From NCBI GenBank assembly GCA_023251515.1, contig JAHEYQ010000048.1, positions 1 through 35,375 on the forward strand: DNA of 35,375 bases. Direction: 5' to 3'. This DNA is from Bacteroidales bacterium. GTDB taxonomy: Bacteria; Bacteroidota; Bacteroidia; Bacteroidales; JACABE01. A program made the position numbers and the translations under genes. The notes beneath the pieces are model-generated. The model saw only the letters and a program-made list of their open reading frames with translations. It ran no database searches and had not been told where the DNA came from. Of the stretch, positions 1-8,555 are shown in pieces. How positions within the stretch are numbered: the stretch's first letter is position 1; each line of letters opens with the position of its first letter.

Positions 1-13
1 GATTTATTATTAA

Positions 14-21
14 TAAGTTTG
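14..21 (+). promoter_or_regulatory. Putative -7 promoter box of the radical SAM / STAND operon
   Basis: TAAGTTTG matches the Bacteroidota -7 consensus TAnnTTTG and lies about 40 bp before the first start codon. The matching -33 element would fall at or beyond the window edge, so the promoter cannot be judged whole. No other likely promoter is seen before 5917, which fits one transcript for the four genes. Confidence 0.45.
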
Positions 22-60
22 TAGGATAAATAGTATTAATAAGTTTTAAATACCTTATAA

Positions 61-453
61 ATGAAAATACGTACAGACTTTGTAACTAATAGTAGTTCGG
101 TTAGTTTTATTATTACAATGAATAAAAGTATGCTTGATAGTTTCTTAAATACTTATGAAAAAGATTTTGATAAAGGGAAGAAAAAAGTTGTAACTTTATT
201 GAAAGATGATTTACTTGAAAATGGAACTAGAGTGATGTTAGAAGGTGTTGAAATATATACTAAATTTTACAAATTTGAGGATGGAGGTGATTGCATGTTT
301 AAAGACTCTTATGATATACCTTATGAAGAAATTGATTTTTCAAGTTATTCTGATACTGAAATTTGGTCATTAATTTATGGTGAATTTATTGTAAGGCATA
401 AAATCAATGAAATTGAAGGATTTGGTGTAATAAAAGTTGATACTTCATTATAA
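61..453 (+). CDS. Small protein with N-terminal FVTNSSSVSF motif, copy 1
   Basis: 130 residues, no signal peptide, no membrane segment, acidic and aromatic-rich. The first 21 residues (MKIRTDFVTNSSSVSFIITM plus N) are identical to those of the next gene. After that only scattered blocks are shared: LENGTR at about residues 52-57, LEG, a DDGG/EDGGD block, E-(I/L)-W near residue 100, and GFG near the C-terminus. From memory, an F-V-(T/S)-N-S-S-S-x-S-F head occurs on many otherwise unrelated small bacterial and phage proteins of unknown function. The radical SAM enzyme two genes downstream makes a modification substrate (RiPP-like, conserved head and variable body) plausible. That is inference; a structural partner or a sensor for the STAND protein is equally open. 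The ATG directly precedes the conserved head, so the start is well supported. Confidence 0.75.
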   Translation: MKIRTDFVTNSSSVSFIITMNKSMLDSFLNTYEKDFDKGKKKVVTLLKDDLLENGTRVMLEGVEIYTKFYKFEDGGDCMFKDSYDIPYEEIDFSSYSDTEIWSLIYGEFIVRHKINEIEGFGVIKVDTSL

Positions 454-470
454 CAATAATTTAAATTAAT

Positions 471-866
471 ATGAAAATACGAACAGATTTTGTAACTAAT
501 AGTAGTTCTGTTAGCTTTATTATAACAATGAATTTAAAAATAGTTGATGTATATGAAAAGTTATATTTAAATATTGAAGATTATAATGAAATTAATATAA
601 TTAGAAATGAATTAAAACTATTTATGCTTGAAAATGGTACAAGGACTTTTCTTGAAGGAGAAGAAATATTTATAAAAAAAATTGAATTTGCTGATGATGG
701 AGGATATACTTTAGATAATAATATGTTAAATGAAGAAAATCGCAAATTGAATTTTCAGAATATCGATGAAGATGAACTTTGGAATTATATACGAGGTGAA
801 TATATTTATAATGGGAATATTAATAAAATTAATGGTTTTGGTACTACTCAAGTTGAAACTTATTAA
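471..866 (+). CDS. Small protein with N-terminal FVTNSSSVSF motif, copy 2
   Basis: 131 residues, paralogue of the preceding gene, 17 bp downstream of it. The 21-residue head is identical in protein. The 63 nucleotides encoding it differ at five positions, all synonymous (CGT/CGA, GAC/GAT, TCG/TCT, AGT/AGC, ATT/ATA), so the peptide is under purifying selection and was not simply copied recently. The body has diverged but keeps LENGTR, LEG, a DDGG block, (E)-LW and GFG at similar positions. Its TAA stop is followed at once by the ATG of the radical SAM gene, implying translational coupling. The function is not known. A substrate or partner of the radical SAM enzyme is the simplest inference. 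Confidence 0.75.
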   Translation: MKIRTDFVTNSSSVSFIITMNLKIVDVYEKLYLNIEDYNEINIIRNELKLFMLENGTRTFLEGEEIFIKKIEFADDGGYTLDNNMLNEENRKLNFQNIDEDELWNYIRGEYIYNGNINKINGFGTTQVETY

Positions 867-1889
867 ATGAAAATTAGAAGACATATTGATAATTACAATT
901 TTATTGCTGATCAGGAAACAGGAATGACATTTAGATGGGGAAAGACATTAAATGATAATCCTATTTTTGCTCCAGTTCCAGAATTAGCAGATATTTCAAT
1001 TTCAAATCATTGCACTAAAGGATGTGATTTTTGTTATAGAGATAGTAAGCCTGATAAATTATTCATTTCTTTAAATGATTATAAATTTATTTTAGAAAGC
1101 TTAAATCATTCACTTCATGGAAATGTTTTTCAAGTTGCATTAGGAGGAGGTGAACCATTAGAACATCCAGATTTTATTGAAATTATCAATTTAACTAAGA
1201 AATTTAATATAATTCCTAATTTTACAACTAATGGGATTTTTATTACAAATTTTATTGCAAAGGAAATCAAAGGAAAAGTTGGAGCAGTAGCTTTGTCAAT
1301 AAATGATTTAAATAATTTAGTGTATTCAAAAATTGATATTTTATTAAAGAATAATATCCGAACAAATATTCATTATGTATTAAATAATAATAATATAAAT
1401 CAAGCAGTAAAAATATTAAAAGGAGATTTCAATTTAAGCTTAAAAGGAATTAACGCAATTGTCTTCTTAACATATAAACCAGCAGGAAGAGGTAATGATG
1501 AACTAATATTAAAGTATAATAGTCAATTAAAAGAATTTATTAGTTTAATTGATAAGAATAATTGTAATATTAATATTGGATTTGATGCTTGTTTTGTCCC
1601 TCTTTTAATGCATTATACAAACACAAATAAAAATTTTATTGATTTTTGTGAAGTTGGATTCTTCTCTGTATATATTGATGAAAATTTAAATGTATCACCT
1701 TGCTCTTTTTCAAACAAACAGGATTCTTTTAATTTAAAAGAGTATGATTTTTATGATATCTGGTTAAATAAATTCTCTAATTTCAGGAAGGGTATAAATA
1801 ATAATTGTAATGAGATTTGTACTTCTCACAAAGAATGTAAAGGAATGTGTCCATATTATCCCACAATAACAAATTGTTATAAACATTAA
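867..1889 (+). CDS. Radical SAM enzyme with SPASM domain, peptide-modification type
   Basis: 340 residues. The [4Fe-4S]-SAM cluster motif CxxxCxxC is seen at C49, C53 and C56 (CTKGCDFC), followed by an aromatic residue as usual. The SAM-binding GGGEP motif follows (in ALGGGEPLEHPDF, near residue 95). The C-terminal 80 residues carry a SPASM-like cysteine set: one Cys in FCEVG, one in SPCSF, then C-x3-C-x5-C-x3-C and a last Cys four residues from the end. SPASM enzymes typically modify ribosomal peptides or proteins (sactionine, thioether or C-C bonds, or maturases). No RRE-like leader-binding domain is recognised; the 45 residues before the cluster are unassigned. It starts with zero gap after the twin small proteins and ends 2 bp before the nuclease-STAND gene. 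The family is firm; the substrate is inferred. Confidence 0.93.
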   Translation: MKIRRHIDNYNFIADQETGMTFRWGKTLNDNPIFAPVPELADISISNHCTKGCDFCYRDSKPDKLFISLNDYKFILESLNHSLHGNVFQVALGGGEPLEHPDFIEIINLTKKFNIIPNFTTNGIFITNFIAKEIKGKVGAVALSINDLNNLVYSKIDILLKNNIRTNIHYVLNNNNINQAVKILKGDFNLSLKGINAIVFLTYKPAGRGNDELILKYNSQLKEFISLIDKNNCNINIGFDACFVPLLMHYTNTNKNFIDFCEVGFFSVYIDENLNVSPCSFSNKQDSFNLKEYDFYDIWLNKFSNFRKGINNNCNEICTSHKECKGMCPYYPTITNCYKH

Positions 1890-1891
1890 AA

Positions 1892-4800
1892 ATGATTGAT
1901 ATAAATTGGCATCAGCTTGAAAAAAATAGCGAATCTAAAGAAATTAGTTTTGAAAAATTTTGTTTTCAAATTGCTTACAAAAAATATTACGAATATGGAG
2001 ATTTTGAAGTATGTTATAATGCTGAAGGATCAGAGTTTTATCTTGAATTAAAGAAAGACTGTGAAGAACTTAATTTAAAAGCAGGAGATATAATTGGATG
2101 GCAGGCAAAATTTTGGAGGAATCGTAAAGATGAAGATAATTCTCCACTTGATATAGGTCACCAAAATGAATTAATTGAAGGATTTACTAAAACTATAATA
2201 GATAAAGTAAACTTAAAATACTGGATTATTTGTACACCTGGCAAATTTTCGAATAATAAACCACAAAATTCATGGAATAAGCTTAAAGAGAAAATTAATA
2301 ATATAAAAGCGGATGTAAGTATAAATCAATGGCATAAAGTTATTTTCGAATCATTTTATCATTCGAATCCAGAAAATTACAATTCTATTTTTAACCATTA
2401 TTTTAATACAAAATTTATTTGTAAGGAATTGCTTAATTCTTTTACTATAAATAATTTAAAGTTGTTAGAACGAAAATTTGATGTTGATATTCATATTAAA
2501 GATAAAAGTGAAATAGGTATAATGTCTTCTATTTTTCTTAATGAAGGAGATTCTGAAATAAAAAGGATTATTAGTTTATTAGGAAATCTTATTAAAGATA
2601 TAAAAATCGAAAATAGATATGAAATTGATGAATTTGAAAATTTACCAAATGATTTAATATCATTGGTTAATGGTTTTTTTAATAAACATATTTTAGTAAT
2701 TGAAAAAATTGAAGTGATTATTCAACAATCAAAAGACATAATTAATCGGATTAAACAAATTAAACAAATTATTGATTCATTTATTGATGATACAGAAACG
2801 GATAGGATTGAATTAAATAAGCAAGTTAATGAAATTCATAATATCTTTAATTCAAATATATTTAAATTTAGGGAAAGAGAGTGGGTAAGTTTTAATATTC
2901 AAAGTGTTAATGATATTTCTGAACTATTGGTTGGGTTAGAAAATGATACTTCTTTATTAAAATCCTGTATAAGATTACTATCAAATGATGTACATATTTT
3001 TAGTGCCGCAGGTTTTGGCAAAACTAATTATGCTTGTTCAGTTGCTTATGAAATGATAAAAAGTGAAAAACCTGTACTATTATTATTAGGTAGCACATTT
3101 AGAAATTCTAATTTCCCTAAAGATACAATACTTCAACAATTAGAAGTTTCAAATGAATTTATCTTTAAAGATTTATTGGATTCAATTAATAATTTAGGAA
3201 TTATTTATGAGTGCAAGATACCTATAATTATTGACGGTTTAAATGAAAGTACTCCTACAGCTGGTGACGTATGGAATAGTGAGCTGAATTTTATAATAAA
3301 TGATATTAACAAATTTTCAAATATATTATTAATAACTACATGTAGAGAAAAAAGTGAATATATTCAACAAATTTTTAATAAAGAATCATATAAAGATATT
3401 GAAAATAATATTTATTTAAAAGGTTTTACAGGAGAAAATATTTTAACAGCAATTGAAAAATATTTTACAAAATATGATATTATTCCGAGTCAAAAGAAAT
3501 ATGATAAGAATCTATTTAAAAATCCTTTAAGATTAAAGATTTTTTCAGATGTAAATAAAGGTAATCATAATTTAGACATAAATCTCCATTGTATAGTCCA
3601 AAGTATTGATAATTATATAGATTCATTAGTAAAAAATATTTCAACAAAAAAACGGAGTGTAGATAAATCTATATATTATAAATTAAAGAGTGGTCTTAAT
3701 GAATTAGGTGAGTTACTTTGGTCAAAAAACAGCAGAGAGATCCTTTTTTTTACTGAATTCTCAAAATTGTTTAATGAAGAACTGGTTTTCAAACTTATCG
3801 ATGAAGGATTATGTTTTCAGAGAGATTTAAATAAAAAAGAAGAGTTAGTTCAATTTACATATGATTTAGTGGGCGGTTATCAAATCGCAAATTCAATATT
3901 TTCAAAGAATGAATCAAAAGAATTAGTCATTAAATATTTGCAATCTGAAGAAACTAAACAAAAACTTTTTAGTAATGATTTTGCATTAAGACATCCTCTA
4001 CATGAAGATATATTAAAAAGTATTTCTTTTCTATTACAAAAAAATTATGAGATTCAAATTTTTGAAGTTTACGATGATGAATCAATCCTATTAGAAAGTT
4101 TAGAAAATTTAGAATTATTAGCGTTTAATGAAAAAGAAAAAGAGAAACTTATTTTATTTATTGATGGACTTATTTTAAAGACAGAATCTGTTGGAAAATT
4201 ATTGCAACAATTATATGATGATATTATACAAAGAAATAATTTTTACACAATTGACGTTGGGATTAATGAATTTCTATTATTAAATCAATTTGAAATTGAT
4301 ATTTATTGGAATGAATTAATAAGAAAAGACTATTTCAAATTAATTTCACTTATCAAAAACATTCAAAAAAACATTGAACAGTATAATGATAGCATTTATA
4401 ATATTTTGCTTTTTATATCACTTCTTACTGGTTCATCTGATAAAAAACTTAGAAATATTGCCACAAAAGAATTAATGATTTTAGGATTAAAATATCCTTA
4501 TAAATTATTAGCTATAGTCAAGAGATTGAAAAATGTAAATGATAGTTTTATTCTTGAATCAATTATTTGCAGTATTTCAGGTGATGTTTTAAGACTTAAA
4601 AACAGAGAATTTACAGAAGAAGTCGTCAGTTTCTTTGAAAATGATTTTTTAATAAATAACCCTACCAATCATATTGCTATTCTAGATTACATTAAAACTA
4701 TCTTTGATTTTGCATTACTTAGATTTGAAATTAAATGTAATCTATACTCTTTAAACCGCAATATTAACGAAAAATGGTATTATAATGATATAGAATTTCA

Positions 4801-5917
4801 AAAAATTAAAAATAGTAGTTTATATCATTATGAGATGATGGATTATGATTTTATTAAATACCAAGTAACCTCACTTTCTAATGAATTTTATAGGAGTTTA
4901 AGTAAATATTCAAAGACTGAAATAATAGCTTTAATATTAGAAAGAATTAAATTAAAGGGTTATGATAATAAACAATATAAAGAAATCGAAATAAAATTAA
5001 AAGAAGACACTAAATATAGAAGAGAAGAAACCTCAGAACAAGTAATAAAATATGCAGAAAAATATTTATATATAGCTTTTATGGAACTAGCTGGTTTCCT
5101 TATGTTAAATAAACAAATAGAACCTGAATTTAATAATTCATTTAGATATAATAGAATAATTTTTGATCCTACATTCCCAGAAATAAAATTAAAAACTCAA
5201 TTATTAAATGATTGTTTTCTACCTTCATATAATGAAAATATTCAAGATTGGATATTAAAAGATAGTTCTAACTTACTTCAAAATATTTATATAACAACAC
5301 CAATTTTTGAAAATTCAGAAATGGTATTGTTATATGCTTCAATCAAACAAGAAAATAAAGAAAATAATACTTATACTATTATAGATGTAAATTCATTTCT
5401 TTTTAGTGAAAAAGATAAAGTTGATATTTTAGAAATGTTTGAAACCAATTTCTATGATTCAGATAAAGAATTTCATCATATTTTTGCTGGCGAAATTCCA
5501 TGGAGGCTTAATGTTTTTAATAATAATCTCGAAATTAAAGATAAATTAGAATTAACACTTAATGAAATTCTTCCATTAAATTGTCAATTTTCATGGTCAC
5601 ATGAGCAATATAATAATCCATATTTTGTTTTTTTACATCCAATATTATCTAAATACTTAAACGCAGATTTTGATATTGAATCATTATCTTATATTGATAA
5701 CAAAGGTAAGTTTGTAACAAAGCTTTATAAAACAGATAATTCAGAGTTTTTGTTTATTAATAAAGACATATTTGACAAATTTATAAAAGAAAATGAATAT
5801 GATTTAATTTGGGTAAAATTTATTGCAAAATACGGTGAATTTGGGATTTATAATGATAAAAAATTAAACCCATCTTATAAAGATTTTAGAAAGTTTGATT
5901 TTTATTCATCATTTTAA
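1892..5917 (+). CDS. Nuclease-like / NACHT-type STAND NTPase, antiphage-like
   Basis: 1341 residues, cytosolic. The N-terminus (about 1-170) looks like a PD-(D/E)xK nuclease of the Mrr/Cap4 kind: an acidic residue at D66 followed by WQAK with Q71 and K73, in GDIIGWQAKFW. A helical linker follows. The P-loop is GFGKT at 374-378, the Walker B-like DGLNE at 448-452 is typical of NACHT-type STAND ATPases, and an LLITTCRE sensor strand lies near 480. The remaining roughly 800 residues are rich in Leu/Ile/Lys and look alpha-helical, as in sensor regions of Avs-type and NACHT defence proteins, but no repeat family is recognised. Known relatives use the NTPase for ligand-triggered oligomerisation and the N-terminal nuclease as effector. 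Whether the radical SAM product is its trigger, regulator or target is unknown. The nuclease call is moderate; the STAND call is stronger. Confidence 0.85.
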   Translation: MIDINWHQLEKNSESKEISFEKFCFQIAYKKYYEYGDFEVCYNAEGSEFYLELKKDCEELNLKAGDIIGWQAKFWRNRKDEDNSPLDIGHQNELIEGFTKTIIDKVNLKYWIICTPGKFSNNKPQNSWNKLKEKINNIKADVSINQWHKVIFESFYHSNPENYNSIFNHYFNTKFICKELLNSFTINNLKLLERKFDVDIHIKDKSEIGIMSSIFLNEGDSEIKRIISLLGNLIKDIKIENRYEIDEFENLPNDLISLVNGFFNKHILVIEKIEVIIQQSKDIINRIKQIKQIIDSFIDDTETDRIELNKQVNEIHNIFNSNIFKFREREWVSFNIQSVNDISELLVGLENDTSLLKSCIRLLSNDVHIFSAAGFGKTNYACSVAYEMIKSEKPVLLLLGSTFRNSNFPKDTILQQLEVSNEFIFKDLLDSINNLGIIYECKIPIIIDGLNESTPTAGDVWNSELNFIINDINKFSNILLITTCREKSEYIQQIFNKESYKDIENNIYLKGFTGENILTAIEKYFTKYDIIPSQKKYDKNLFKNPLRLKIFSDVNKGNHNLDINLHCIVQSIDNYIDSLVKNISTKKRSVDKSIYYKLKSGLNELGELLWSKNSREILFFTEFSKLFNEELVFKLIDEGLCFQRDLNKKEELVQFTYDLVGGYQIANSIFSKNESKELVIKYLQSEETKQKLFSNDFALRHPLHEDILKSISFLLQKNYEIQIFEVYDDESILLESLENLELLAFNEKEKEKLILFIDGLILKTESVGKLLQQLYDDIIQRNNFYTIDVGINEFLLLNQFEIDIYWNELIRKDYFKLISLIKNIQKNIEQYNDSIYNILLFISLLTGSSDKKLRNIATKELMILGLKYPYKLLAIVKRLKNVNDSFILESIICSISGDVLRLKNREFTEEVVSFFENDFLINNPTNHIAILDYIKTIFDFALLRFEIKCNLYSLNRNINEKWYYNDIEFQKIKNSSLYHYEMMDYDFIKYQVTSLSNEFYRSLSKYSKTEIIALILERIKLKGYDNKQYKEIEIKLKEDTKYRREETSEQVIKYAEKYLYIAFMELAGFLMLNKQIEPEFNNSFRYNRIIFDPTFPEIKLKTQLLNDCFLPSYNENIQDWILKDSSNLLQNIYITTPIFENSEMVLLYASIKQENKENNTYTIIDVNSFLFSEKDKVDILEMFETNFYDSDKEFHHIFAGEIPWRLNVFNNNLEIKDKLELTLNEILPLNCQFSWSHEQYNNPYFVFLHPILSKYLNADFDIESLSYIDNKGKFVTKLYKTDNSEFLFINKDIFDKFIKENEYDLIWVKFIAKYGEFGIYNDKKLNPSYKDFRKFDFYSSF

Positions 5918-6315
5918 ATGGATACTATAAATTGAAGGCAAATTATCAAATATTTTGAGCAAAATATAGTTTTAATCATATAATAGAATTTGTATTACGC
6001 TGGTTCATATTATTATTTTTTATATGTAAAATGACTTAATGAACCTTTATTATAAATACTTTAATAAATCAAAATAACACTATGTTATCAAAAAAGATAT
6101 AGAACATTTGCAATAGATGCGTATTTTGAAAAAGTAAATGATAATCTTGTCCTTAAAATTGCACCCAAAAATAAAAGACGAACTTGGTTCTCTGGATTAT
6201 GGAATTTTATTCATGAGTTTAATTTTCCTTTTCATTTTACTATTGCTTAATTTGGTTTATATATATTAGATTACCCTTGTCTTTTTAATAAGTTATATGG
6301 GCTTTGCCTGAATGT
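5918..6315. other. Intergenic region with a start-less ORF remnant
   Basis: About 400 bp between the STAND gene and the stress region, with no intact gene. A 60-codon open stretch at 6068-6250 (+) has protein-like composition (YRTFAIDAYFEKVND, then RRTWFSGLWNF) but no in-frame ATG and a stop just upstream. It may be the tail of a decayed gene at the edge of the acquired island. The family is not recognised, and chance in AT-rich DNA cannot be excluded. Confidence 0.3.
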
Positions 6316-6379
6316 GTGAATGATGTAATTACTCCCAATAATTATATAACACATTGCGGATGTTGCACACCTACCTTTG
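6316..6379 (+). promoter_or_regulatory. Regulon promoter 1 (for the 6417 beta-barrel gene)
   Basis: GTGAATGATGTAATT starts at 6316 and a degenerate second half-site (TATATAAC) covers the -33 position. The -7 box is TACCTTTG at 6372-6379. The distance from the first G to TTTG is exactly 60 bp, as at the other eight sites. Transcription should begin near 6386, which rules out an upstream GTG start for the gene. Confidence 0.75.
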
Positions 6380-6416
6380 TTGAGTGCAAAAAGCATATTA
6401 TTTATTAAATAAAAAC

Positions 6417-6992
6417 ATGAAAAAAATAATTACGATTATGATATGCCTGCTATTAATAGCAAGTATAAACAGTTTTTCTCAAAAAGCAAAGAATTCGGAA
6501 AGATATGGAAAAACCCTTAATCTGGGTATAGGTGTCGGAGGCTATTCGGGCTATTATGGATATGTAGGGCGTTCGTTACCTGTCCTTAATATTAATTACG
6601 AATTTGATGTGGCAAGTAGTTTTACATTGGCACCATTTGCCAGTTTCTACACTTTTACCGAAGATTATTACTGGGGCAATAAAAACTATCCGTATAAATA
6701 TTATACCTATCGCCAAACCGTAATTCCTATAGGTGTAAAAGGAAGTTATTACTTTGATAAAATATTTGAAGCTAACTCCAATTGGGATTTTTATCTGGCT
6801 GGTTCTTTAGGTTTTGCAATTGTAAGTTCATCCTGGGATGCCGATTATTATGGTGATAAAAATTACTATCACAACGCAAATCCATTATTTCTCGATATAC
6901 ATGCTGGTGTAGAATATCATTTTAATACCAAAGTAGGTATGTTTTTCGATCTTTCAAGCGGAGTATCAAGCATTGGACTTGCCTTTCACTAA
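6417..6992 (+). CDS. Outer-membrane beta-barrel protein, exported
   Basis: 191 residues from the ATG at 6417. This start gives a clean signal peptide (MKKIITIMICLLLIASINSFSQ) and lies about 30 bp after the predicted transcription start. The mature part is rich in Tyr, Gly and Phe, with alternating hydrophobic strands (GKTLNLGIGVGGY, FTLAPFASFYTF, NWDFYLAGSLGFAIV, FLDIHAGVEYHF), as in small eight-stranded outer-membrane barrels of the OmpW/OprF-like superfamily. The end is in good register for a barrel. A ligand or channel function cannot be read. It is a single gene behind its own regulon promoter, and the next gene has another copy of the same promoter, so both probably respond to the same envelope or stress signal. 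Confidence 0.8.
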   Translation: MKKIITIMICLLLIASINSFSQKAKNSERYGKTLNLGIGVGGYSGYYGYVGRSLPVLNINYEFDVASSFTLAPFASFYTFTEDYYWGNKNYPYKYYTYRQTVIPIGVKGSYYFDKIFEANSNWDFYLAGSLGFAIVSSSWDADYYGDKNYYHNANPLFLDIHAGVEYHFNTKVGMFFDLSSGVSSIGLAFH

Positions 6993-7030
6993 AATTTGGA
7001 CTTACAATCAGAAAATGTATTTAAAAACAT

Positions 7031-7094
7031 GTGAAAGATATAAGTTATATCTAAAGTTATGTAATACATTAATTAACAATGGGAAGTAATTTTG
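7031..7094 (+). promoter_or_regulatory. Regulon promoter 2 (for the 7131 CsbD-like operon)
   Basis: GTGAAAGATATAAG begins at 7031, TTATGTAATAC sits at the -33 position, and the -7 box TAATTTTG is at 7087-7094. The spacing from the first G to TTTG is 60 bp. Confidence 0.75.
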
Positions 7095-7130
7095 TATCGT
7101 AATAATTCAGTTACAAAAAAAACAAAAAAA

Positions 7131-7331
7131 ATGAAATATTCAAACAATACAGCAGTGCCGACAAAAGGAAGCTGGAGCGATCAGAAAGAAAAATTAAAAG
7201 CAAAATTTACATCATTAACAGATGCAGATTTTCAATTTATCGGAGGAAAAAGAGATGAAATGCTTGAAAGAATTCAACTTAAAATTGGTAAAACAAAAGC
7301 TGAGCTGCAAAATATAATTGCCGCTCTATAA
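7131..7331 (+). CDS. CsbD-like small stress protein, copy 1
   Basis: 66 residues from the ATG at 7131. An upstream TTG at 7092 lies inside the promoter's -7 box and is rejected. The pattern G-x-W, then K-x-K-L-K-A-K-F, then L-T-D-A-D, then G-K-R-D-E-M and the K-I-G-K-T-K-A-E-L end is that of CsbD-type general stress proteins as found in Bacteroidota. It is probably a cytosolic two- or three-helix protein. Two more relatives occur in this window (19432 and 20668), each under the same promoter type. It likely forms an operon with the lipoprotein at 7366 and the outer-membrane protein at 7850. CsbD is stress-induced in Bacillus; its molecular role is unknown. Confidence 0.85.
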   Translation: MKYSNNTAVPTKGSWSDQKEKLKAKFTSLTDADFQFIGGKRDEMLERIQLKIGKTKAELQNIIAAL

Positions 7332-7365
7332 ATATCACAATATTAAATATTAAAACACTATAAAA

Positions 7366-7827
7366 ATGAAAAAAACAATTCTTACCCTTGCCATTACACC
7401 GTTTGTGCTGGGTTTATTATTAATTGGTTGCAAAACGTCGAACGAAAAAATTGAAAATGCTGAAGATAAGTTAAAGGATGCAACAGAAAATGTGCAGGAA
7501 GCCAGACAAGATTTAATAGAAACCCGTCTGGATTCAGCTGCTGATTATCGCCAATTCAAAGCAGAATATGATCAAAGAATAATGGATCAGGAAAAATCAA
7601 TTGCTGAATTTAAAGTGCGTATTGCAACAGAAAAAAAAGAAAACAAAGCCAAATATGAAAAGGATCTGGCAAAATTAGAAAGAAAACAAACCGATTTGAA
7701 AAAGAAACTTGCTGATTACAAGCAGGAAAGCAATGACAAATGGAGTGTTTTTAAAGAAGAATTTATACATGATATGGACGAAATAGGCCAGTCGTTCAAA
7801 GATTTAACAGTAAAAAACGTAAAATAA
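7366..7827 (+). CDS. Coiled-coil lipoprotein
   Basis: 153 residues. It has a signal peptide with a lipobox (LLLIGC, Cys at about residue 22) and is then almost entirely charged heptad-rich helix: KIENAEDKLKDATENVQEA and further on LAKLERKQTDLKKKLADYK. This is an extended coiled coil anchored by lipid, probably facing the periplasm. It lies 34 bp after the CsbD-like gene and 22 bp before a beta-barrel gene, so the three are likely cotranscribed from 7087. No enzymatic motif is present. A spacer or envelope-stabilising role is plausible by shape only. Confidence 0.8.
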   Translation: MKKTILTLAITPFVLGLLLIGCKTSNEKIENAEDKLKDATENVQEARQDLIETRLDSAADYRQFKAEYDQRIMDQEKSIAEFKVRIATEKKENKAKYEKDLAKLERKQTDLKKKLADYKQESNDKWSVFKEEFIHDMDEIGQSFKDLTVKNVK

Positions 7828-7849
7828 ATAATACTAATAAATAAAAAAA

Positions 7850-8491
7850 ATGAAAAAAATAATTTTAATAATCGCAGCTATCTTTGGCATGATAAATATT
7901 AGCAATGCTCAGGACAGCGAAACTGATTTCCGTGAAAAACTGGAATTTGGTTTAAAATTAGGAACAAATTACTCAAATGTTTATGATACAAAAGGAGAAG
8001 CTTTTGTAGCAGATTCTAAGTTTGGTTTTGTATTTGGTGGTTTTGTTGCCATTCCTATCGGGAAATTTATAGGTATTCAACCTGAATTGCTATTTTCTCA
8101 AAAAGGTTTTAAAGCAACCGGAATACTTTTGGGAAGTACTTACGAATTAAAACGTACAACAAGTTATATTGATGTGCCTATTTTGTTTGCATTGAAACCT
8201 ATTGAATTTCTGACTATTCTGGCAGGTCCGCAATATTCATATCTGATTAAACAAACAGATGCATTTGCAAATACTACAACCAGTATTCTTCAGGAACAAA
8301 CTTTTGAAAATGATAATATCAGGAGAAATACTTTTGGATTTATTCTTGGTGCTGATGTCAATTTCAGTAATCTGGTAATTGGAGGAAGACTTGGATGGGA
8401 TATTTCTAATAATAATGGTGATGGAACATCTACAACTCCACGATACAAAAACGTATGGTATCAGTTTACACTGGGATACAGATTTTTCTAA
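7850..8491 (+). CDS. PorT-family-like outer-membrane beta-barrel protein
   Basis: 213 residues with a signal peptide ending in SNAQ (about residue 20). The body has the usual pattern of Bacteroidota outer-membrane beta-barrel domains: FGLKLGTNYSNVYD near the start, GIQPELLFSQKGFK, SYIDVPILFALKP, ILAGPQYSYLI, NLVIGGRLGWDIS, and a C-terminal aromatic end (YQFTLGYRFF) that suits BAM recognition. It is the last gene of the likely CsbD-lipoprotein-barrel operon. The paralogue at 19699 also follows a CsbD-like gene, so the pairing is repeated in the window. Substrate unknown. Confidence 0.85.
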   Translation: MKKIILIIAAIFGMINISNAQDSETDFREKLEFGLKLGTNYSNVYDTKGEAFVADSKFGFVFGGFVAIPIGKFIGIQPELLFSQKGFKATGILLGSTYELKRTTSYIDVPILFALKPIEFLTILAGPQYSYLIKQTDAFANTTTSILQEQTFENDNIRRNTFGFILGADVNFSNLVIGGRLGWDISNNNGDGTSTTPRYKNVWYQFTLGYRFF

Positions 8492-8555
8492 TATCATAAT
8501 AATCTGATGTAGAAGTAAAGTGTCAAATTATTAATGAGTTTGGACTAAAAAGCCT

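Noticed and set aside
6384..7130. Longer starts at 6384 (GTG) and 7092 (TTG)
   Set aside because: One lies at the predicted transcription start and the other inside the -7 box. The ATGs at 6417 and 7131 fit the signal peptide and the family start.
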